A stretch of 64,000 nt of DNA, from contig VXBM01000232.1 in assembly GCA_013400155.1 (NCBI GenBank), positions 731,100-795,099 on the forward strand, written 5' to 3'. The notes under the pieces were generated by a model, which was given only the letters and a program-made list of their open reading frames with translations, made no database searches and was not told the origin of the DNA. Source of the stretch: Helopsaltes ochotensis. Taxonomy: Eukaryota; Chordata; Aves; Passeriformes; Locustellidae. Within the stretch, counting starts at the first letter, position 1. Each line of letters opens with the position of its first letter. The translations under genes and the position numbers were made by a program. This document shows positions 29,101-39,600 of the stretch, piece by piece.

Positions 29101-31582
29101 AGATTTCTTCAGATATTTAATTTCAACTCCTATGCTGCCCATTATGTTGGTTTCTAATAGCCACATGAAATTCTACAAAGAATCAGTGAATAAAACTTTT
29201 AAAGGTAATTTTAACATGGAAGCATGGAAGTTAGAATATAGTCCATGCCATTAGACTTACTGTCATGAATACATATATTATCCATAGTTTGGAATGCGTG
29301 GCTAAAGAATCCAATCCAAAATACCTAATGATAATATGTAGATTCTACAACCACATATTACAAAAATATATGTCAGTTGGAGGCAATTAATTTCATGTCT
29401 TGTGAAAAAATACAGGGAAGTTAAAACCAGCTTAAGGCTGGAGTTTTACTCCCTGATGCACCCTATGTTAAAAGTCTTTAAATAAAATAATTGTCTTAAA
29501 TTTGAAAGGTTCCAGTGATTTAAAATAGTAATATTGAAGAATGAAAAACCCAGTATTTTTAAAATGTGTATCAGAAAAGGATTTATCTTCAGACTCCTTT
29601 GTTGGTTTTCAAAAAACATTTTAAATTACAGCATGTAGGTAAGATTTCCATGCCCATATAAGAAAATGTATCAATTTATAGACTGCCTTAAAATTTGTAC
29701 TGTCTGCATTAGTACACAATGTCCTCTCAGTGCAACACAGGTAACTGGCCTGCTGAGGGACAGAGTATTCTCCTTTCCATCTTTGATAAATACATTGATG
29801 CAGTCCTTCTCCAATACGTAAACATTCCTCCACAAGGAACTCCTTGTGAAACTGCAGCTCCGTGGAAGGACTTTGGATATTTTTAGACTTCTGCCTCTTA
29901 ATGCGGGAATGGCACATGACACTCCCAAGGCAGTTTGAAAGCAAAAAAGTTATCTGGCCTTCATGATAACATAAAGCCAAGTGTGTAGTAATGGAATCAA
30001 TAATTTTCTTACCATGTAGGAAGTCCTTTTACACAATTTACAATCTGTTTATTTGCCCAATTAATTTTACTTTGTGCAGTATTTTATCAAATGCTTGAAA
30101 GACTTGCCAGTTTTGAAAGATCCAGTTCCATATATAGGACAAGTTTTGTTGATAGTCTTGATTTGTCTACAAAGAACACAACTGATTTTTTACCCAAGTT
30201 CTTAAACCACCAATAATCTACTATCAGCTGAAGCACTTGCCTAGCAAAACACTAATAATTTACAAAATATAAAAAGAAATCTAAATGGATTGTGAAACAT
30301 GTTTTATAGCCCTTATAAGATAATTATCTCCATGACAAAGTTTTGAAAAGATAGATGCTTGAAATTATATTGCCACCTGCTGTTTCTGACAAAAAGCAGG
30401 AGCCATGTCTGGTTGGCTATATTATTTAAAATTCTGCAAGTATAATGAAAATCTATTAATTTAGGGAATCCATTGTGAAGCAGGGGATGAAATCTCACTG
30501 CTTTTATCATGTATCTTGGATGTTCTGTGCTTCACAGGACTTCATAAGCTGTGCATTATTGAGAAAAACTCCAGGCTTTCTTTTCTTCTCTTGTTCTAGT
30601 CCCTAAATGAATGTTTCAGACTCATTAGCTGATGTATAGATAAGTACCAAATAAGCTGCAAAGCAATATTGGGGGGGAAGTAATAATTTTGTCTGATGAG
30701 TGATAATTTTCTAGAAATATAAGCAAAGCAGTTGTGCACACTATAAACTCCACCTCAACTGTCTATTTCTCTATTATTGCTTTGTTTCCTGCGCAACCTC
30801 ACATGGGCAGCACTTCTCTTACTGTCAGCTGGAGAACACACCAGAGGATCTGCCCCTTTATCTATGGTACCTTTGGCAAGACAAAATTAACCACATCTAG
30901 AAGCAACACTATTCCAGACAGATCTTGAGGTCTTAACCTCCTTTGAAAGATGGAATTCAGTAAGCATTTGGCCTTAAGCATAAGCCTAAATGCCATCTTG
31001 AATAGTAAAATAACTCAACGGGCTCTGAAGCATTTTATTGAATCTGACTATATTCTTTAACACAACCAAATCCTCCTTTGCAAAACGCAGATTCATTTAA
31101 TTTGCAGGTTTACGGGTGCCATTATTCCAGAAGGTGTACCCACACAACAGCAGCGTTCAATCTACATCTCCTAAAACGCTTCTCGAGCATCACAAACGAC
31201 CCAGCACCTGGAGCGCGGTCTGGGAAACCACCAGGACAGCGGCGATCGCCAGCGGCCGGAACGCTCAGTTCAGCAGGAGCGTGATGCAGACACCGCGCTG
31301 GCAGCGCAGCACGGCGGGGCCGGCCGAGACACGGCAGCCGGCAGGGACGGGACGGCTCCTACTGGGACACGGATGCGCCGGTTCGGGCAGGGACTCGGCT
31401 CGGCCCCGCTCGGCTGCCCCGGCTCTCCCTTCCTCGCCACTCTCTCCTCTCCAGGCGGGACTGCGCGGCCGCCGCTCCCCCCGCAGTGCCGGGACACTCG
31501 AGGCCGCCGTTCCGTCCCCTACCTTCAGCCTCTCGCCCCTTTCCTACCTCGTTCGCTTTGCCCATACCACACCAGAAAATAA

Positions 31583-31583
<1 letters not shown>

Positions 31584-31615
<32 letters not shown>

Positions 31616-31617
31616 TA
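31584..31617 (+). repeat. (ACAG)6 tetranucleotide repeat
   Basis: Six ACAG units (31591-31614) flanked by GATA variants, within the CCDC66 CpG island about 410 bases upstream of the start codon. Confidence 0.9.
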
Positions 31618-31773
31618 AAGAAAATACGAGCGAGCAGCCGTGGCCCTCCCCGCAGCTGCTCGAGGCCGGGGATAATCGCCCAGCGACTGCTTCGCACCCT
31701 CTGCGGGGCTGCAAGACCCCGTCCCCCAGGATGAGGGTGTGGGGGATCCCATCCCCCCGGGACGGCCGGCTGC

Positions 31774-31868
31774 GGGATCCCAGCGCTCCGGGCCCGGGGC
31801 GACGTGCGGGACTCCATGGGGATCCCATCCCCAGCGCTCCGGGCCCGGGGCCACGTGCAGGACTCTAA
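31774..31868 (+). repeat. Tandem 51-bp duplication in the promoter
   Basis: The segment starting CAGCGCTCCGGGCCCGGGG at 31781 is repeated at 31832 (period 51) with a few substitutions (CGACGTGCGGG versus CCACGTGCAGG). Both copies are followed by a GACTC motif. It lies 150-250 bases upstream of the CCDC66 start codon. Confidence 0.85.
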
Positions 31869-31915
31869 TCCCCCGGCGCTCCCCGCCGCGCCGCCCCGCA
31901 GTGCTGCGGATGCCC

Positions 31916-31946
31916 ATTGGTGGAGGCCCCCCCGCGGGCAGCCAAT
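31916..31946. promoter_or_regulatory. Paired CCAAT boxes (NF-Y type)
   Basis: ATTGG at 31916-31920 (CCAAT on the - strand) and CCAAT at 31942-31946 (+ strand), 26 bases apart and about 80-110 bases upstream of the CCDC66 ATG. Spacing and position are typical of NF-Y sites in TATA-less CpG-island promoters. Binding is inferred. Confidence 0.55.
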
Positions 31947-32025
31947 CGGCGCGCGGTTCCTTCAGCGGGGCGCGGAGCTGAGGGCGGGCTGTGCCCGGGG
32001 CTCCGCGCGGCTCCGCGGCAGCGCC

Positions 32026-32036
32026 ATGGAGCTGGG
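32026..32036 (+). CDS. CCDC66: CCDC66 exon 1 (coding part)
   Basis: Only 11 coding bases: ATG GAG CTG GG, then donor gtaagg. Joined to exon 2 it reads MELGDGLKL, matching the vertebrate CCDC66 N-terminus (human begins MNLGDGLKL). The ATG sits in a GCGCC context in the CpG island. Ends in phase 2. Confidence 0.88.
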
Positions 32037-33072
32037 GTAAGGAGCGAGCGGGGCCGGGCCGGGCCGGGCCGCGGGACGCAGCTGTTCGGGAGGAACAGGC
32101 CTGGCCGCGTCGGTCCCGCGCCAGAGCGCGCAGTGCCTCGCGGCCGAGAGAGCGGGAGCAATCTGCGCGACAGAGCCGGGGGTTAGGGACCCTTCCCGTT
32201 GGAGGGCCTCGGGACAGGCTCTGGGAAGCGGTGGAGAGGGTGGATGCCCGGGACAGCGCGTTCCGGCGGAGCGGGGGCAGCGCACCCTGCGCGTCCCCCG
32301 GTGTCCGCCGGCTGCGGCACAAAGCGGGACGGGGCCGGCCGGGCGGCGGCTCCGCTTACTGCAGTGCCCCTCTTCTAAGGCGTCCCTTAAAAAGTTGCAT
32401 GCGAGCTCGAACTGTGCTGGAAGTTTTCATTGTTAACTTTCTTATAATAAAATGTGAAGACAAACTGTTATTTGGAGCGCGTATCGTCGTGTTGGATTGT
32501 CCCAGCGCACGGAAAAAAGAAAGGCAAGTTGGGTACTTCGCGCTGCCACGTTTTTCTCTTTTCGTAAACGCATATATAACAGCGCTTGTTCCACTTGCAA
32601 ACCTGAATTGTAGTGCATGGAGGCACAACCAAAGGCCGTTTCTGGCATACAGCTTTGTGAACAGCGCTGGCGTTTCGGGAGATTTGGTCAGCGGTCTGTG
32701 TAGCACCCAGTTTATATTGCTGGATTATTAAATTGTTGAGGCGTGTTACTCTGTATAATGGTATTGAGTAGCACCTTTAAGATGCTTTAAATGTTAAAGA
32801 TCTACTTTGCAGCATGCCAATCCAATTTTTTCATTATCAATAAAACTATACCCTCTTCAAGACATGTTGATTTCTTTGTTTTAAGTAACTTCTCAAAACA
32901 GAGCTTGAGATGTGAAGGACTCTCGGGAACAACACGAATTGCTGTGTTACAATTAAGTACAATCGTTCTTGTCTTTAATGTAAAAATCTTAACCGTTATC
33001 AGGTTACTTAATATTTCAGATTCCTCTCTTTTTCTCTCTCTCTTTTTCTCTCTCTCTTTTTCTCTCTCTCTT

Positions 33073-33153
<81 letters not shown>

Positions 33154-33166
33154 CTCTCTCTCTCTT

Positions 33167-33207
<41 letters not shown>

Positions 33208-33591
33208 CTTTCTCTCTCTNNNNNNNNNNNNNNNNNNNNNNNNNNNNNNNNNNNNNNNNNNNNNNNNNNNNNNNNNNNNNNNNNNNNNNNNNNNNNNNNN
33301 NNNNNNNNNNNNNNNNNNNNNNNNNNNNNNNNNNNNNNNNNNNNNNNNNNNNNNNNNNNNNNNNNNNNNNNNNNNNNNNNNNNNNNNNNNNNNNNNNNNN
33401 NNNNNNNNNNNNNNNNNNNNNNNNNNNNNNNNNNNNNNNNNNNNNNNNNNNNNNNNNNNNNNNNNNNNNNNNNNNNNNNNNNNNNNNNNNNNNNNNNNNN
33501 NNNNNNNNNNNNNNNNNNNNNNNNNNNNNNNNNNNNNNNNNNNNNNNNNNNNNNNNNNNNNNNNNNNNNNNNNNNNNNNNNTCTCTCTCTT

Positions 33592-33625
<34 letters not shown>

Positions 33626-36600
33626 TCTCGTTTTGCAGCGATGGACTGAAGCTCAAGACTGAAGTGCTGGATGGAAAGCCTAGGCTAATTTTAGCTTCTT
33701 CTGGTATTTTTAAAATTATTTATCTCAAGTAATCTTTAAAGCTTCTTGAAGTTAAACCTAGTATCCAAGAGAGATAAACCTCAGCTTTCCTGAAATATTT
33801 TTCAGATTAGGAAGAATGTTTGTGCATTTTTATTTACAAGTCCTCTCTCACCAGCTCGATTCAGAAAAGTAGGTTGCTAATGAACTCTGAATAGTGTGTG
33901 CACCAGGGAACAGCTGGCAAATAGTCTCCACTACTTAGTTTGTCATTAAAATAAAAAGTTAAGTGCTATTGTGTATCAACTGGCATAACTTGATAATTTC
34001 TGTAACTTTATAGCTCCTTACTTGCCAGGATAACAGAGGCTTAATGGCTGCTTAATTTACACAGCATGACATCATTGCAATCACATTCTTAAAGTAGTTC
34101 CAGTATTTGCAATTAACATTTTTAATTTTCAATAACTAGTTTATTTAGGCCAAATCTCACTACTACCATCTGAGATATACTGGAGAAACCTATGTTGGTA
34201 ATTAAGTGTTAATAAATTCTATTTCAGTGATTTGTCCGACTTACATTTCTGTACAAAACTACTTTTCCTAACTGTTCTACATGGTCAGGATACACAAATT
34301 TTCCATTAAATGCCATATAAATTATATTTCATTTTCTGCATTTACAAGGCAGCTGCCTAATGAGACATTATGCAGTGTTTTGAGCCAGGAAGGAATTCAA
34401 GTGTTCTTTACAACCATCCTTAGCATCTTAGGCTGGGTAGGGGCAGTCTGTGTTCCAGAGTGCTCCAAGATAAAGCCTTGTCTTGGACTGTGAGCTAGCC
34501 TTGAAAAGCAGTCTTTCTCAGAATAAACTTGTTTATACACTGATATAAACAGCTTTTTCTTGAATTCAATGCTGCCAAAAATTGCATCAAGTTGTATTTG
34601 TTCTGAATTTTGGTTTCTGCACTGAAAAACACTGCTCACATTCTTAGGGGCTAAAGTAGGATTATTCTGCAGTAGCTTAAGCTGCTACTGGATATAGTTT
34701 TTCTCTCTTACACAGAAAAAAACCCCCAAAAGATAGCTATGAGTACAAGATCTCTTGAGTACCACATTCCCTCTATTAATATTAAAACATCCTTTATTCA
34801 TAAGTATTATATTGTTCTTTTTTGAGACTACTACACCTCTATGCATCCTCTAGGATGTGAGTTAAAGACTGAAGAGTAGTGTTCAGGACGCAAGTGTGGG
34901 AGCAATGGAGACAAACAACATCATGGAACCAAAGAAGGCATTACCACAGGGCTCTCTGATAAACAGTGACTAGCAGGGGAAGGTCAGACTGGTAAAATAC
35001 TTTGATTAGATGTGTATAAAATGATACAGGTTTTTTTACATGAAGTAGTTACTGAAATATATTTATTTTTTTTCCAACATATTTTTGAAGTGTGTATACT
35101 GAAATAAGAAAAAAAAAATCAGTGCAGATGGTATGGGAAAAGTACTTTCCCCCGATTGACAAAAATCAGTGGAATATAATGTTTTACTAATTTCTCAAGA
35201 TTGTTTTTCAGGAGCAAGTTATTATTAAATACTTCTTTCATATGTTTGTGTTTGTTTCCCAAAAGATAAATCAAAGCCTGCCATGAAGGTAAGCGTAAAA
35301 TGTTTAGAACACACAAATTCACTATTGGTTAGCAGAAAATTTGAGAAATTAAACTGTTTAAATACTTGTAATCAATTATATTTATGAAAGAGAAATATGT
35401 ACTTATGAGTCCCTTTTAACTTGAGATATTCTGTTATTTCTCAGGTTTATAATAGCTGTTCAAAAGGATGAATTCAAAGTTTTGTGACTATTTTTACCTT
35501 TTCAAAACGCTTTTGTTTCCTTTGCCAAGAAGTTAGAGCAGCAGAGGGAGTCATATAAATCAGAACTTTCAGAGACCTTAAAGGAATTCTGGCAAAATAG
35601 AGATAGAGATCTGAAGTGTGTTTAATTTCAGGTTTGGTCGTACAGGTTGTCTCTGAATAAACTTGAATGCGGTGGGTTTGGGAAGGAGAAAAAGCAGAAA
35701 AAGGTCCTAGTACACAGGAAATAATTACAAGTGTGCACCAAGAACCTTGGAAAGGATAAATCTTTAGTTCAGAGTGGAAAAATCAAGATTGAAATATTGC
35801 TGGATGCATGGTGAAAACATGTACATTTGGAACCAGGTTTCAGAAACTCCAAAGTAAAGCAGAATTAATGCTTGTTAATTCTTTTAAATGTCATGCTACC
35901 TAAAGTTATTTTTTATACTGTCATTTTGAAATACTCAAATTCAGGTGCTATGTCCTCTTGGAAAGTATTCTGGGTACTCCTGAAGATATTTCATTAGCTT
36001 ATACAGAGTTTCTACTGATGGAACAGAAAAGAAAAGTTACACTTATTTTCCTTGTTGCTTCAATCTTGTTTTCATTTGTTGCAAGTACATTTTTTTTTCC
36101 TTATTTAATAGATGGTGAAATCTTTTTGCTTTAACAGATGGGTAATAAAGCCAGAGCACCTAAACAGGCATTGAGAATAAAGCACACTGGGCTCATCTTG
36201 AGGCCAACACAAAATGCTTGTATCAAGCAGGAAAATTTAACAAAACCAAGGAGTGAATCAAGCTTATCAATGACAAAAGGTGAAAAACTGCAAGTTAATA
36301 AACACTCCTCACATGAAGCCACAACTAAAGGTTACTCTTTGGTTTTCCAAAGAGAAAAGACAATCAGATATCCTGCTTCAGAGGATCCTAGTATTGTGAA
36401 AAAAACTAAACACAAACCTCAAGCCCCACATGTGTCAGCTGAAGACTTAAAAAGTTTGGTGTGTTTAACACAAGCACAGCTTCAACAGATTTTGATGATT
36501 GTTAAAGAAGGAAGAGGCATCTCTGAGACTCATAATGAAAAGCAAGAGGAAATGGGTAAGATACCAGTCATTGGATGCATTTGTTTCATGGAAACAGAGC

Positions 36601-39600
36601 AAAAGGTGAAAGCTTAACTTTGAGTCGATAATTTAAATTTATTTGCACATTGTAGATATGTTACACTTACGTTGGATGGTCTCAGACAAAATACCATTTG
36701 CCATCATGGATTGACATTGTTACTGAGAGGAACCAAGCATTTCAGAACTAACAGTAAAAAAGATTGTTTGATAGATTTCCAGTATTCTGAAGAGGAAACT
36801 AGCAAGAAACATTGTCACTGTTTCATGCAAAATAAGAACCATTCTACACTGAGGGGGAAAACCATAGAACTACACTGTACCACTGCCCAAAGAGAAGGTC
36901 CCTTTTGGTGGAGATATCAGGCCTTCCTCTGTGTCTCAAAAGCAGTTCTGCCATTTTCCTATGGCCAAAGATGGATATGTGTCTTTTTGCCTAACTGGAC
37001 TATTAGTGCTGAAGAGTATTTTTTTTTCCCTTCCCAATTCTTCTACTCAGAAGTGTAAGAACTGTTGCTTATCTTCCTTTATTGCCTCATTCCTCCCGTT
37101 GGTGGATCTGTGGATGGGGTCAGCTTTTGCACCAAGAATAATACATCTTGCAATTAATTAGAGTCCCAAACTCTAAGCCCTGAGCCAAGAATAAGTGATT
37201 ACTAAATCTAGCATTTTAAAAACACCCTGTGAAGGTCTAACTTATTTGCCTTAACTATATAAACAGGGCTAAAAACACTTTCATTAAATTGTGGGGAAGC
37301 TGCAAGTTTCTGCTGCTGTCAAAGTATTTACTCAAAGCTGAAGAAAGTTTAGTGGTTATATGTACATTTATACATACTTATGTTCTACCACAGCTACTAA
37401 TAAGGCATCAGAGGAAAATGTTATAGCATTAATACAGAAAGGCTGTGAAGTTCCAGATGAAGCAAACTGTGATTCAGACAGGAGACAAGAAGCACATCCA
37501 CAGCCAGGACAGAAAGTTATGTAGGTATATTTGTGTTCCTGTGTACAAAAATTGTGTCTCCAATAAAGTTTCATAGCGTATTATCTTAATAACATTAAGA
37601 TTGTTTATAAATACTAATTTAAAAGTTATCTGTAAAATTTAACAGATCAGCTTTCTGGATAAAAATCTTCCCCCTTCTTCCTTTTCTCTAGAAAGGATTT
37701 ATGGAAACCTGCTGACTTGTTTAGTACCTTGGGTGAAAGAGAAGGGGAGAAAGCCTTACTGGAATTTAAAAAGACCCAATGGAAGAAGGAATTAGGTATT
37801 TATTATGTATAACATACATTTTTGATCAATTTTTATTACACTCAGGATGCCAAGAAAATTGATATTCCTTATGCCCTCTTACGTATATCAGTAAAGTTGC
37901 TACAAATTGAAAAGTAAATAGTAAGTCCCCAAGACAGATTAAGATTCTTGAATTTCAAAAATTTACGCTAAGATTATAAATTCTTGCAAGAAACACTTCT
38001 TTGCCAGTTAAATATACCTCAAATAAATGTATTGTTATGCTTCGTATTTTAGGTGCTACTTGCCTGCAGTTTTGTCACAATCTGACAGTAGCTGACAGCC
38101 ATTATCGTTAAAAAATCCATTTGTTTTTTTAATGGGAACAGTGTCACCTCAATCTACAAGCATGACTGAGCGTATGAAATTGCTACTTGAACTTGAATGA
38201 GTTTGTCCAGCCCCATCACAGATGAAGGGGAATCTCTGGAGGAAACTTAAACTGTTTAATACAGTAGTAAATTCTCTCTGGAAAATGAAGCTTTTTGTGA
38301 TTCACATGGAGGAGTGCTATGTTTTGTTTTGAACTTGAATTTAGACCATTTGGTTTCAAGGTGTAATTCTGCATTGTCAGTAGCTTCCATTATAGCTCCA
38401 TTAGTTTTAATAATACTGAAATAGTTCAAGACTGGTGTAACAAAATGCAGACAGTTAATATACTTAGTTATTTGTTTGTTTTTCCTGGGAAATTGTTACT
38501 CCAGTGTTTTTTAGTCTTCAGAGAGACTCTCCTGTTACTTCTGCATCCCTGGGCAGACACTCTTAAAAGCAAGGTCGTGACTGATTGGTCAGACTCACTG
38601 GTGACAACTCTTGTGTCCATTTCACAGTCCAAGTGACAGGGGAGACATGCATTGATGTCTTTTTCTTTTTTTTTTTCTTTAATTGCTGAATGTTTGCAAT
38701 AGGAACTCTTACTAGAGTTTGCTTTTGTTTGCTTAAGATGAACAGGTAGCACTGAAGAAGAAACTGAAAGGAACTTTGGAGGGAGAGGTGGGTTATTTCT
38801 GGGCAAATCTTGGAAGTAATAAAACCCATAAAATGGAAACACCTCATCCAGACCAGGTATGGCTGCGAATAAATATAAGAGCAGAGTTTTCACAGCACTG
38901 TTGCAGAACAGTTTAAGTTCTAATTCAGAGAAAATTTTATTTTCTGTACAAATCTTCTAGAATCCAACATTGGTGGTGCTTTAAGCTCTCTCAGGGCTGC
39001 AGCTCCCTGGTCCACACTTACTTGTTGCTCTAGTTTGTAACTTCTCAGCTTAAGATCTTTATAGCAGGGACAACCCATTCCTGTCCCTCCATTTGGATTC
39101 CTGGCTAAAAATTATAAGTCTTTTCTTGTTCTGTTTGGGGGAATAGTCTCAAATGTAATTCCTGGCTATAGAATTATATACCTTGTTCATGAGCTCTCAC
39201 ATATATTTGATTGCTTACGTGATGAGCATAGCCAATATGACTTCCAGCTTTTTTAAAAACACGGTGTTAGATAAATACATTATATTCACAGGAGGCTTCT
39301 CCAGTGAAATTTATTGCTGTTAAACAGAAGTTAGGGTTGTATCTGCTGTCATTTCTTACAGCAAAAGCAAGTTGCACTTTTTAGTGGCACATGCTGCATT
39401 CCTAGCAAAGTTTTGACTCTGTCCCATAAGAATTTGTTTCAGTCTACATAATTGATAAATAGTGGATAAAATGTGCTTAGTTACAAATTTAGGCTGAGGT
39501 TTTAATGAACAGCAGCTTCTAGAAGTATAATTTTGTAAGCAAACAAAACAAATGAATGAAATAGGTCTTAAAATGATCCCTTTATTTGCAGACAGCATTT

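Larger units (their letters stand above)
11301..31150. other. Intergenic AT-rich stretch without recognised genes
   Basis: About 20 kb between CpG island B and the CCDC66 promoter. All ORFs are short and none resembles a known protein; no tRNA or rRNA is visible. Content that I can point to: a 35-bp-period duplication at 16758-16814, an inverted repeat pair at 22728-22774 and 23146-23191, four close copies of TTTAACAG at about 23560-23612, and a higher-complexity block at 26045-26280 that could be a conserved enhancer. Confidence 0.6.
31160..32360. promoter_or_regulatory. CCDC66: CCDC66 CpG-island promoter
   Basis: A GC-rich, CpG-dense block that begins abruptly in AT-rich DNA and spans CCDC66 exon 1 and the start of intron 1. 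There is no TATA box near the start codon. It contains two CCAAT boxes, a 51-bp duplication, an ACAG microsatellite and a CCGGG-rich run just after the exon 1 donor (about 32049-32072). Long ORFs here on both strands are composition artefacts. TSS not determinable from sequence; probably between about 31950 and 32020. Confidence 0.85.

Noticed and set aside
31116..32731. Long GC-rich ORFs up to 265 codons around the CCDC66 promoter
   Set aside because: CpG-island artefacts; the true coding start here is the 11-base exon 1, supported by splicing into a conserved exon 2.
32791..33732. Apparent 313- and 284-codon ORFs through the CT repeat
   Set aside because: They consist of simple repeat plus N; only 33639-33703 is coding.
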